A DNA stretch of 7,820 bases from Elusimicrobiota bacterium (GTDB taxonomy: Bacteria > CG03 > SLGR01 > PWQF01): contig PWOI01000127.1 of NCBI GenBank assembly GCA_003557485.1, positions 1-7,820 of the forward strand, read 5' to 3'. The notes under the pieces are model-generated. The model was not told where the DNA came from and searched no databases. It saw nothing but the letters and a program-made list of their open reading frames with translations. This document shows positions 1 through 6,841 of this stretch, in pieces. A program made the translations under genes and the position numbers. The number at the start of each line of letters is the position of its first letter. Within the stretch, counting starts at the first letter, position 1.

Positions 1-17
1 AGCTCCGGCACTGCATT

Positions 18-2603
18 GTGAAAAATGAAAACAACCTGTCCGGGGTTTCCGGAACAGGTATCCCGGGCCTTGATGAAATATTTGACGGGCTGAGAATAGG
101 CGACAATGTTGTATGGCAGATAGACAGCATAGAAGATTACCGGCACCTTGCTTCGGCCTTTGCCGGTGAAGCGGTAAAAAATAATAAAGAAGTCGTATAT
201 TTTCGGTACGCTTCCCACAAAGAACTTATTTCTTCCGGAAAAGGTATAGAAACTTTCACTTTTGATCCCGCCAGAGGTTTTGAGGCCTTTACCACAGCGG
301 TAAGCGAGGTAATAGAGCTAAAAGGCAGGGGCGTTTACTATGTTTTTGATTGTCTTTCCGAACTGCTTACTGCCTGGGCTACCGATCTTATGATAGGCAA
401 TTTTTTTATGGTTGCCTGCCCGCGCCTATTTGAACTTGATACAATTGCCTATTTTTCCGTTATGCGCAACCGGCATTCACATAAAGCGCTTGCCCGCATA
501 CGTAAAACGACCCAGGTTCTGGCAGATGTTTACCGCCATAGCAGCTCTTTCTATATCCACCCTCTTAAGGTTGAAAACAGGTACTCTCATACAATGTTTC
601 TTCCGCACCGCCAGGACGGCAGCAGCTTTAAGGCGGTAAAAGAGAGTATAAAAGCCGTTGAACTGCACTCAAGTATCCGGGGAAAAGGAATAGTCTCGGT
701 AAAAAGGAATCTTGACTACTGGGACAGATTGTTTATGGAGGCTCAGGAACTTTCCGTGGAGCCCGGAGATTCGGAAAGGTCCCGTTCTATGGCAGACCGG
801 CTCTGCAGGATTATGGTAACTGAAAATCCCAGGATTCTTTCACTGGCAGAAAAGTATTTCAGTTTGAAGGACCTTCTTGAAATAAGGTACCGGCTTATAG
901 GAACGGGTTATATAGGCGGAAAATCCGCGGGTATGCTGATTGCAAGAAAAATTCTTTCAAAGGATAAACAGCTTAACTGGGATGGCCTGTGCGAACCCCA
1001 CGATTCGTTTTTTATAGGGTCTGATATATTTAATACCTATCTGGTAGAAAACGGGTTATGGAAACTCTATATGAAACAAAAAAATCCCGAAACCTATTTT
1101 TCTGCCGCTGAAGAATTGAGAGAGAGTCTAAAAGAAGGACATTTCCCGGACGAAGTAAGGGAGCATTTTCAGCAGATTGTAGAGTATTTCGGTTCATCTC
1201 CCCTTATTGTAAGGTCAAGCTCCCTGCTTGAAGACGCCTACGGGAACGCATTTGCCGGGAAATATGACAGTGTTTTCTGCGCCAGCCGCGGCACGCCCTC
1301 GCAGAGGTACAATGATTTTGAAAACGCGGTAAGAACGGTTTACGCAAGCACAATGAGCCGGGACGCTCTTACTTACAGGAAAATGCAGAACCTGCATATG
1401 TCGCGGGAGCAGATGGCCCTGCTTGTTCAGCGTGTTTCCGGAGAACATCACAAAAAATATTTTTTTCCTATCGCTGCCGGGGTGGGGCTTTCCCATAACA
1501 CTTATGTATGGAACGAGAAACTTTCTCCGGAGGCAGGTATGCTCCGGCTTGTTTTCGGCCTGGGAACCAGGGCGGTTAACCGGGTTGAAGGAGATTACCC
1601 GAGAATGGTAGCTCTGGATGATCCGGAAATACGCCCGTATTCGGGGGAGGACCATATGAAGTTTTCGCAGCGTAAGGTTGACGTGATAAGCATTGATGAA
1701 AATTCCCTTTCTACTGTACCCTTTATGGAACTTCTTCGGCAAACCGGAAATATAGATATGGCCCTGGTTGCTTCAAGGGATTATGGCGCACCGGGTTTTG
1801 AAGCAGCCAAAGAAAACTGGGTGATTACGCTTGACAACCTGATAGCAAGAAAAGATATCACAGAAACTTTCAAAAGTATATTCAAAACTCTTGAAACCGC
1901 TTATAATTATCCGGTGGAGATAGAGTTTACAATAAATTTCTTCGGAGAAGAGGAGCCTAAAATTAATCTTCTGCAGTGCAGGCCGCTTCAGACCAGGACT
2001 ACAGGAAAAAGAATAGAAATAGAGGCGGCTACTGAAAACATGGATATTTTTTTTAGCGCCAAAGGTAATTTTATAGGAGGGAACCTCTCCCTGCCCGTTA
2101 AAAAAATAGTTTATATAAAACCTGAAGAATATATCCTCCTGGATCAAAGGGATAAATACCAGGTAGCGAGAATAACAGGTATGATTAACGGCCTTACCGA
2201 CAGGGCCCGGGACCCTTCAATGCTTATCGGGCCGGGCAGGTGGGGAACAACTACTCCTTCGCTGGGCGTGACAGTCAGTTATTATGAAATTAATAACTTC
2301 AGCTTTCTTATAGAAACATCTCTGCCCGAAAGCAATTTTATGCCGGAATTCTCATTTGGTACGCATTTCTTTCAGGATATAGTAGAGGCCGATATTTTCT
2401 ATGCCGGCCTTATGGAAGGAAAGGAAACAGCAGGACCTGACACAGCGCTGCTGGAATCCCTTAAAAACAGTTTTACCGATATTCTTCCGGAGTATGCGAA
2501 ATATGAAAATGTCATAGGCGTATATGACGTTTCGGAGCTTGAAATGAAACTTCTTTCCGATATCCGGCTGCGTAAGTTTCTCTGCGTTTTCAAGAAGAAA
2601 TAA
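18..2603 (+). CDS. KaiC-like / PEP-pyruvate-binding (PPDK N-terminal) domain protein
   Basis: An 861-residue protein. Residues about 9-200 resemble a KaiC/RecA-like domain (GTGIPGLDEIFDGL at 12-25), but the Walker A loop that should follow is replaced by QIDSIEDY, so this half probably does not hydrolyse ATP. Residues about 290-660 form the ATP-grasp domain of pyruvate phosphate dikinase and PEP synthase: YIGGKSAGM (298-306), SPLIVRSSSLLEDAYGN (394-410), GLGTRAVNRVEGDYPR (514-529) and INLLQCRPLQTR (649-660). The C-terminal 200 residues contain a LIGPGRWGTTTPSLG motif. I see no phosphohistidine swivel domain and no PEP/pyruvate TIM barrel, so this is not a complete dikinase; its substrate is unknown. 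No membrane segment is evident. The GTG start at 18 has no clear Shine-Dalgarno, and the frame stays open to the window edge, so the true start may lie upstream. The 278-nt gap after it argues against co-transcription with the next operon. Confidence 0.85.
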   Translation: MKNENNLSGVSGTGIPGLDEIFDGLRIGDNVVWQIDSIEDYRHLASAFAGEAVKNNKEVVYFRYASHKELISSGKGIETFTFDPARGFEAFTTAVSEVIELKGRGVYYVFDCLSELLTAWATDLMIGNFFMVACPRLFELDTIAYFSVMRNRHSHKALARIRKTTQVLADVYRHSSSFYIHPLKVENRYSHTMFLPHRQDGSSFKAVKESIKAVELHSSIRGKGIVSVKRNLDYWDRLFMEAQELSVEPGDSERSRSMADRLCRIMVTENPRILSLAEKYFSLKDLLEIRYRLIGTGYIGGKSAGMLIARKILSKDKQLNWDGLCEPHDSFFIGSDIFNTYLVENGLWKLYMKQKNPETYFSAAEELRESLKEGHFPDEVREHFQQIVEYFGSSPLIVRSSSLLEDAYGNAFAGKYDSVFCASRGTPSQRYNDFENAVRTVYASTMSRDALTYRKMQNLHMSREQMALLVQRVSGEHHKKYFFPIAAGVGLSHNTYVWNEKLSPEAGMLRLVFGLGTRAVNRVEGDYPRMVALDDPEIRPYSGEDHMKFSQRKVDVISIDENSLSTVPFMELLRQTGNIDMALVASRDYGAPGFEAAKENWVITLDNLIARKDITETFKSIFKTLETAYNYPVEIEFTINFFGEEEPKINLLQCRPLQTRTTGKRIEIEAATENMDIFFSAKGNFIGGNLSLPVKKIVYIKPEEYILLDQRDKYQVARITGMINGLTDRARDPSMLIGPGRWGTTTPSLGVTVSYYEINNFSFLIETSLPESNFMPEFSFGTHFFQDIVEADIFYAGLMEGKETAGPDTALLESLKNSFTDILPEYAKYENVIGVYDVSELEMKLLSDIRLRKFLCVFKKK

Positions 2604-2629
2604 GACTCGGACCCTCCGCCCTGTAGATT

Positions 2630-2648
2630 CCTTTTGAAGGTATTTTTT
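2630..2648 (+). terminator. weak terminator-like hairpin with T tract
   Basis: A small hairpin (CCTT, loop TTG, AAGG at 2630-2640) is followed by TA and six T residues (2643-2648), starting 26 nt after the stop of the dikinase-like gene. The position suits an intrinsic terminator, but the 4-bp stem is short and could be chance. Confidence 0.3.
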
Positions 2649-2722
2649 ACAGACTTTCCTCTGCCCGCCATTTCTTTAATAGTAAAAATATTAACAGCTA
2701 AACAATAATTTTCCAATCATCC

Positions 2723-2755
2723 TCACGGTAAAAAACCCTATGGTTTCACCCGTGA
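2723..2755. promoter_or_regulatory. two-part dyad upstream of the sulfur operon promoter
   Basis: TCACGG (2723-2728) pairs with CCGTGA (2750-2755). Inside it AAACC (2733-2737) pairs with GGTTT (2742-2746) across a CTAT loop, leaving an internal loop of 4 and 3 nt. It lies about 26 bp upstream of the predicted -35, so it may be a protein-binding dyad for the downstream operon. If transcription starts further upstream, it would be a folded leader RNA. I do not recognise it as a known riboswitch. Confidence 0.35.
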
Positions 2756-2780
2756 TAAATCTCCGGTGCAATCTCTATAC

Positions 2781-2809
2781 TTGACAATATTAGTAAATTT
2801 TATTATAAG
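2781..2809 (+). promoter_or_regulatory. sigma-70-like promoter of the sulfur-transfer operon
   Basis: A perfect -35 hexamer TTGACA (2781-2786) is followed after 17 bp by TATAAG (2804-2809), or after 16 bp by TTATAA (2803-2808). This would start transcription near 2815 and leave a leader of roughly 65 nt before the threonine synthase-like gene. The downstream region is very AT-rich, so the exact -10 is uncertain. It is the only convincing promoter I see for the operon, whose later genes are nearly contiguous. Confidence 0.6.
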
Positions 2810-2834
2810 TTTATTAATAGTTAAATACTAATAT
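2787..2834. repeat. inverted repeat spanning the predicted -10 region
   Basis: ATATTAGTA (2787-2795) is matched by its exact reverse complement TACTAATAT (2826-2834), with centres about 39 bp apart, so the arms flank the predicted -10 and start site. A second pair, AATAGTT (2816-2822) and AACTATT (2841-2847), overlaps it, and TATTATAA occurs three times (2801, 2834, 2860). These could be operator half-sites for a repressor. The base composition makes chance repeats likely, so confidence is limited. Confidence 0.3.
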
Positions 2835-2881
2835 ATTATAAACTATTTTTGAGTTTAAATATTATAAAAAGGTAACATATA

Positions 2882-4102
2882 ATGAGATTTAAAAACTTAC
2901 AATGCAGAGAATGTCAGAGAAAATATCCGGCAGAGGCTATTTACGTCTGTGAATACTGTTTTGGCCCCCTGGAGGTTATCTATGATTATGAGAATATAGA
3001 TATTTCCCGGGAGTCGATATCAAAAGGGCCTTTAAGTCTCTGGCGCTACAAGCCCCTTCTTCCTGTTCATACTGACAGCCCCGTTACTATAGGGGAAGGG
3101 CTGACTCCTCTTGTCAGGGCCGGCAACCTCGAGAAAGAGCTTGGAATTAAAGAACTCTATATAAAGAATGACTCTGTCAACCCTACATTCTCATTTAAAG
3201 ACAGAGTAGTTACTGTGGCAGTTTCCAGGGCAAGGGAGCTGGGGTTTGATACTGTGGCCTGCGCATCTACAGGGAATCTCGCCTGTTCTGTGGCTGCATA
3301 CGGTAAAAAAGCCGGGCTGAAAACAGTGGTTTTTATTCCCGCTGATCTTGAGAAGGGAAAAGTAATCGGGGCAGGTATATACCAGCCTCACCTGGTGGGG
3401 GTTAAGGGAGATTACGACCAGGTAAACCGCCTCTGCGGCGAACTGGCGGGAACCTTCAACTGGGGTTTTGTGAATGTAAACCTGCGCCCCTATTATGCCG
3501 AGGGCTCCAAGACTCTGGGTTTTGAGGTGGCCGAACAGCTTGGTTTCAGGGCGCCGCGTCAGGTTGTTGTGCCGATGGCATCGGGTTCTCTCCTTACCAA
3601 GATATACAAGGGATTAAAGGAATTTGAAGAGCTGGGAATAATAGATGAAGCCGGAACCCGGTTTTTCGGCGCCCAGGCCGCCGGAGCCGATCCCATAGCC
3701 GAAGCTGTCAGGAAAGACGAAGATATCATAAGGCCCGTAAAAGTGAAAACTATTGCCAAATCACTGGCTATCGGAAACCCTGCCGACGGCTATTACGCCT
3801 GGAATGTCATTAAGAAATCCGGAGGCTATGCAGCTTCTGTCAGCGATAATGAAATTGTGGAAGGGATAAAACTTCTTGCCTCCACCGAAGGAATATTTAC
3901 CGAAACCGCGGGCGGGGTTACGGTTGGATCGTTGAAAAAACTTATTGAAGCCGGGAAGATAGACCCGGACCTTTCAGTTGTTATATATATAACCGGCAAT
4001 GGACTCAAGACCCAGGAAGCGGTTGAGAAAAGCGTTTCTAAAATAGAGGAGATCGATCCTTCTCTTGAATCGTTTAAAGAAACCTGTCCTTGGGCAGGGT
4101 GA
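2882..4102 (+). CDS. thrC: zinc-ribbon threonine synthase homologue (PLP-dependent, possible thiocarboxylate-using sulfhydrylase)
   Basis: A 406-residue enzyme of the type II PLP fold. An N-terminal zinc ribbon has Cys8, Cys11, Cys23 and Cys26. The PLP lysine is Lys106 in NPTFSFKDR; CASTGNLACS (127-136) is the substrate loop, PMASGS (231-236) takes the place of the usual phosphate-binding loop, and TGNG (371-374) lies near the cofactor ring. The overall pattern (SGSLLTKIYKGL, LAIGNPADG, TEGIFTETAGG) fits a threonine synthase branch I associate with cyanobacteria and other bacteria. The default reaction is O-phosphohomoserine to threonine and phosphate. Because a Gly-Gly sulfur carrier and its E1 follow directly, it may instead, or also, accept sulfur from a protein thiocarboxylate to make homocysteine; that part is inference. 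ATG at 2882 follows AAAAAGG by 9 nt. It is the first gene of the operon, and the next starts 22 nt after its stop. Confidence 0.88.
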   Translation: MRFKNLQCRECQRKYPAEAIYVCEYCFGPLEVIYDYENIDISRESISKGPLSLWRYKPLLPVHTDSPVTIGEGLTPLVRAGNLEKELGIKELYIKNDSVNPTFSFKDRVVTVAVSRARELGFDTVACASTGNLACSVAAYGKKAGLKTVVFIPADLEKGKVIGAGIYQPHLVGVKGDYDQVNRLCGELAGTFNWGFVNVNLRPYYAEGSKTLGFEVAEQLGFRAPRQVVVPMASGSLLTKIYKGLKEFEELGIIDEAGTRFFGAQAAGADPIAEAVRKDEDIIRPVKVKTIAKSLAIGNPADGYYAWNVIKKSGGYAASVSDNEIVEGIKLLASTEGIFTETAGGVTVGSLKKLIEAGKIDPDLSVVIYITGNGLKTQEAVEKSVSKIEEIDPSLESFKETCPWAG

Positions 4103-4110
4103 TATTAAAA

Positions 4111-4116
4111 AAGGAG
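4111..4116 (+). promoter_or_regulatory. Shine-Dalgarno fixing the start of the sulfur-carrier gene
   Basis: AAGGAG lies 8 nt before the ATG at 4125. This favours a 90-residue carrier over an upstream start at 4065, which would lie inside the threonine synthase-like gene and add 20 unconserved residues. Confidence 0.8.
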
Positions 4117-4124
4117 TAGAAAAT

Positions 4125-4397
4125 ATGGCAAAAGTAAAGATACCGCAGCCGCTGAGAAATCTTACGGGCGGCAATAATGAGGTCTCCCTGACGGGAAGTA
4201 AAGTCGGAGAGGTTCTTTCGGAACTGGAAAAGGAATATCCTTCAATAAAAGAAAGGTTGAGGGATGACGAAGGGAAGCTTAGGAGATTTATAAATATATT
4301 CGTCAACGGAGATGACATAAGGCATCTTGAAGGTGAGGCTACACCGGTAAGTGACAGCGACGAAATAACTATACTTCCGGCCATAGCTGGGGGCTGA
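4125..4397 (+). CDS. MoaD/ThiS-family ubiquitin-like sulfur carrier protein
   Basis: A 90-residue beta-grasp protein with the layout of MoaD: an N-terminal strand (AKVKIPQPLRNLTGG), a helix with EVLSELEKEYP, then FINIFVNGDDIRHLEG (55-70), and finally ITILPAIAGG at the C-terminus. The terminal Gly89-Gly90 is free, so the protein could be adenylated and thiocarboxylated without prior trimming, unlike Wolinella HcyS, which carries an extra residue. Its position between a PLP enzyme and an E1 points to a role as sulfur donor in amino acid synthesis, like CysO, more than molybdopterin synthesis: no MoaE, MoaA or MoaC is present. It is 22 nt after the threonine synthase-like gene and 1 nt before the NIL gene, so translation is probably coupled. 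Molybdopterin or tungstopterin synthesis remains an alternative. Confidence 0.88.
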   Translation: MAKVKIPQPLRNLTGGNNEVSLTGSKVGEVLSELEKEYPSIKERLRDDEGKLRRFINIFVNGDDIRHLEGEATPVSDSDEITILPAIAGG

Positions 4398-4398
4398 T

Positions 4399-4644
4399 AT
4401 GGCAAGAATAAAAAAACAGCTTGATTTGATTTTTCCCGAAGAACAGGTAAAGGAACCGGTCATATACAGGGTGAGCAAAGAATATGATGTTGTTTTCAAT
4501 ATCCGCCGGGCAAAAGTTACGGAAACCACTGGGGAACTGGTCCTGGAATTTGAGGGAGATGAGGGTGAAGTGGAGAAGGCCGTAGAGTATCTTTCCGGGA
4601 AAGGGATAAGGGTTCAGCCCCTTACCCATGACATAGTGGAGTAA
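4399..4644 (+). CDS. stand-alone NIL-domain protein
   Basis: An 81-residue protein consisting almost entirely of one NIL domain, the ferredoxin-like fold found at the C-terminus of the methionine ABC transporter ATPase MetN, where it binds methionine. The family pattern is seen in QVKEPVIYRVSKEYDVVFNI (16-35), RRAKVTETTGELVLEFEG (36-53) and the helix EVEKAVEYLSGKGI. No ATPase or ferredoxin domain is attached. NIL domains, some fused to ferredoxins, are also linked to anaerobic homocysteine synthesis in methanogens. Here it sits between the sulfur carrier and its activating enzyme. It could sense methionine or homocysteine, or act as an accessory subunit of the sulfur transfer; the sequence does not decide between them. 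The start codon follows the carrier stop by a single base, with only a G-rich run as a possible ribosome binding site. Confidence 0.82.
   Translation: MARIKKQLDLIFPEEQVKEPVIYRVSKEYDVVFNIRRAKVTETTGELVLEFEGDEGEVEKAVEYLSGKGIRVQPLTHDIVE
4638..4641 (+). promoter_or_regulatory. Shine-Dalgarno pointing to a GTA codon
   Basis: GGAG, within the end of the NIL gene, is followed by 8 nt and then by GTA at 4650, exactly where the E1 family N-terminus should begin. No ATG, GTG or TTG in that frame lies between the upstream in-frame TGA (4629-4631) and the GTG at 4740. Confidence 0.5.
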
Positions 4645-4649
4645 ATACA

Positions 4650-5666
4650 GTAGATACAAACAGATATATAAGGCAGCAGCTTTTTAAACCCGTAGGAGAA
4701 GAAGGGCAGCGGAAACTGCAGGCTTCAAAAGCGGTTATTGTGGGATGCGGCGCCCTGGGTTCAAGGGTCAGTGAAGAACTTGTGCGTTCCGGCTGCGGTA
4801 CTGTCAGGATAATAGATAGGGATTTCATAGAACTGTCAAATCTTCAGAGGCAAGTCCTTTTTACCGAAGAAGATGTAAGAGAGAACCTTCCCAAGGCGGT
4901 TGCCGCCGGAAAGCATCTGGGAGAAATAAACTCTGAAGTAAAAGTAGATGCAGTAGTAGACGATTTGAATTTCTCAACAGCAGAAAAGTACCTCTCCGGG
5001 GCAGATATAATTCTTGACGGGACAGATAACCTGGAAGTTCGGATGGTTATTAATGATTACGCCTGGAAAAACGGAATTCCATATATCTACGGCGCGGCGG
5101 TTTCATCATACGGAAGCACAATGAACATTATTCAGGGAAAAACGGCATGTCTTCGGTGTCTCTACCCTTCTCTCCCTCCCCCGGGAGAACTGGATACCTG
5201 TGATACTGCGGGAGTTATATATCCCGTTCCGGGAGTTATAGCGTCAATAGAAGCGGCAGAAGCAATAAAATTTCTGACCGGGAATAAGTTGAGGGAGGGC
5301 CTTCTTTTCATAGATCTCTGGAGCGGCCGTTTTGAAAGCTTTAAAACCAGTTCATACGGGGAATGTCCCTGCTGCGCTCTTGGGAATTTTGAGTTCCTTA
5401 CTTCCGGTAAAGGAAAAAGAATAACCACACTCTGCGGCAGGAACGCTATACAGATTACCCCTGTTGAGGGAGAAGGGGAAATAAATTTTAATGAACTGAA
5501 AGAAAAACTTGACCGTGTAGGCAGGACTGAAGGTAATAAATTTATAATGAAGTTTAAAGCAGAAGGTTATGAGATAAGTATTTTCCGCAACGGAAGGATT
5601 ATAATCCAGGGAACAGACGATATAAATAAGGCAAGGAGCCTCTATTCCAGGTTCATAGGCGAATGA
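4650..5666 (+). CDS. HesA/MoeB/ThiF-family E1-like adenylyltransferase for the sulfur carrier, non-canonical start
   Basis: It adenylates the C-terminal glycine of a ubiquitin-like carrier as the first step to a thiocarboxylate. Counting from the GTA at 4650 gives 338 residues. The family's RYxRQ opening appears as RYIRQQLF (5-12), followed by the nucleotide loop GCGALG (32-37), Asp56, NLQRQ (64-68), Lys82, DGTDN (123-127) and Arg131. Cys167/Cys170 and Cys239/Cys242 make the structural zinc site. Cys184, before DTAGVIYPVPG, is the likely persulfide or thioester cysteine. About 80 residues after the zinc site form a C-terminal domain (LCGRNAIQI, IFRNGRIIIQGT). No rhodanese domain is present. 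The first canonical start in frame, GTG 4740, would delete the conserved N-terminus and first beta strand, so I reject it. GTA initiation, a sequence error, or a -1 shift from the NIL gene are possible. Its end overlaps the next gene by 4 nt (ATGA). Confidence 0.82.
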   Translation, partial: VDTNRYIRQQLFKPVGEEGQRKLQASKAVIVGCGALGSRVSEELVRSGCGTVRIIDRDFIELSNLQRQVLFTEEDVRENLPKAVAAGKHLGEINSEVKVDAVVDDLNFSTAEKYLSGADIILDGTDNLEVRMVINDYAWKNGIPYIYGAAVSSYGSTMNIIQGKTACLRCLYPSLPPPGELDTCDTAGVIYPVPGVIASIEAAEAIKFLTGNKLREGLLFIDLWSGRFESFKTSSYGECPCCALGNFEFLTSGKGKRITTLCGRNAIQITPVEGEGEINFNELKEKLDRVGRTEGNKFIMKFKAEGYEISIFRNGRIIIQGTDDINKARSLYSRFIGE

Positions 5667-6820
5667 ATGCCCGAAGTGAAAACATAATATATTTTGATAA
5701 CGCAGCTACCTCCTGGCCAAAGCCGGAGACTGTCTATAATTCTCTCTGCAGTTTTCTTAGGGAAAAGGGTGCAAATCCCGGCCGCAGCGGCCACCGGCTG
5801 GCCCAGGAAGCCGAGTGGGCTGTAGAGGAAACCAGAAATATTCTTGCAGATTTTTTTGGGGTTGAAAAGAGTGAAAGAATAGTATTTGCCCTTAACTGCA
5901 CCGATGCTCTTAATATTGCCATACACGGGGTTGTGAAGAAAGAAACACATGTTGTTACTACAGCTCTTGAGCATAACTCGGTTACCCGTGTATTGAATGA
6001 ACTTAAGGATAGAAAGTCGATCCGGGTTTCGGTTGTAGAGCCCGACAGTAAAGGTTATATAAGGCCGTCTTTGATCTCGGAAAAAATAAAGAAAGACACC
6101 TCACTTATAATCATCAACCACGCCTCCAATGTTACCGGCGCCATTCAGCCGGCCGGTGAAATTGCTCAAATTGCCCGAAGGAAGGGAATCCCTCTTCTGC
6201 TTGATGCGGCCCAGTCATCCGGTGTGGTGGACCTTGATCTAAAAAAGTCCGGAATAACACTCTGCGCCTTTCCCGGTCATAAAGGCCTTTTAGGGCCTAC
6301 AGGAACCGGTGGACTTTATGTATCAGAGGATGTTGATATCTCTTCCTTTCGCCAGGGAGGGTCCGGGAGTGATTCATCCTTGCCGCGTCAGCCGGAGGAA
6401 TATCCTTTCCATCTGGAAGCCGGGACTCAGAATACCTCTGGGATAGCGGCTCTTGCTGAAGGAGTGAAATATGTTAAAGATAATTTTAAAGAAATAAAGA
6501 AAACGGAAGAGGAAATTCTTTCTTTTCTTTTAGAAGAATTTGAAAAAATTACCGGATTGAAGGTGTATGGGTCCAAGTCGACAGGTAGCCGCCTGGGCGT
6601 CATTTCGATAAATTTGAAGGGGTGGTCTCCTGATGACCTCGGGGCTGTACTGGACGAGAATTTCAACATAGCGGTGCGTAGCGGGCTGCACTGCGCTCCC
6701 GGAGCACACCGGTGTTTGGGAACTTTTCCGGAGGGGACGGTAAGGATTTCCTGCGGTCCGTTCAATACTTTGTCCCAGGCCGAGGTTCTCGTTCGGGCTC
6801 TGCGGGAAATAGGAAAGTAA
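5663..6820 (+). CDS. class V aminotransferase-fold cysteine desulfurase
   Basis: A 385-residue PLP enzyme that removes sulfur from cysteine as a protein-bound persulfide, giving alanine. The opening IIYFDNAATSWPKP (8-21) is typical of the SufS-related group that includes Enterococcus EF2568. Catalytic features are His104 in EHNS, Asp181 and Gln184 in LLDAAQSSG, the PLP lysine Lys207 in GHKGLLGPTG, and the persulfide cysteine Cys344 in RSGLHCAPGAH. Length and motifs are complete. In this operon it most likely charges the E1 or the carrier with sulfur; no SufU, SufE or IscU partner is visible, which argues against general Fe-S assembly as its only job. The ATG overlaps the stop of the E1 gene by 4 nt, so translation is probably coupled. 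A selenocysteine lyase activity cannot be excluded. Confidence 0.88.
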   Translation: MNARSENIIYFDNAATSWPKPETVYNSLCSFLREKGANPGRSGHRLAQEAEWAVEETRNILADFFGVEKSERIVFALNCTDALNIAIHGVVKKETHVVTTALEHNSVTRVLNELKDRKSIRVSVVEPDSKGYIRPSLISEKIKKDTSLIIINHASNVTGAIQPAGEIAQIARRKGIPLLLDAAQSSGVVDLDLKKSGITLCAFPGHKGLLGPTGTGGLYVSEDVDISSFRQGGSGSDSSLPRQPEEYPFHLEAGTQNTSGIAALAEGVKYVKDNFKEIKKTEEEILSFLLEEFEKITGLKVYGSKSTGSRLGVISINLKGWSPDDLGAVLDENFNIAVRSGLHCAPGAHRCLGTFPEGTVRISCGPFNTLSQAEVLVRALREIGK

Positions 6821-6841
6821 AAGAAAGGAAGAATGTGACAG

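Noticed and set aside
1215-1742. 175-codon open frame on the minus strand
   Set aside because: It is antisense to the conserved ATP-grasp region and has no protein-like motif or ribosome binding site.
2399-2716. Minus-strand open frame reaching into the intergenic region
   Set aside because: Most of it is antisense to the dikinase-like gene; the intergenic part shows no ribosome binding site or recognisable product.
2710-2880. Known riboswitch (SAM, TPP, cobalamin, c-di-GMP) before the operon
   Set aside because: I find none of the conserved core sequences of these classes, and the dyad lies upstream of the predicted promoter.
4065-4397. Sulfur carrier starting at the upstream ATG inside the threonine synthase-like gene
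   Set aside because: The internal ATG at 4125 has a strong AAGGAG at 8 nt, and the extra residues do not fit the MoaD fold.
4622-4660. Programmed -1 frameshift fusing the NIL protein to the E1
   Set aside because: The usable overlap is only about four codons and contains no slippery heptamer; kept only as a remote explanation for the missing start.
4740-5666. E1 gene starting at the internal GTG
   Set aside because: This start removes the conserved RYIRQ segment and the first beta strand before the GCGALG loop, and no Shine-Dalgarno lies at a suitable distance.
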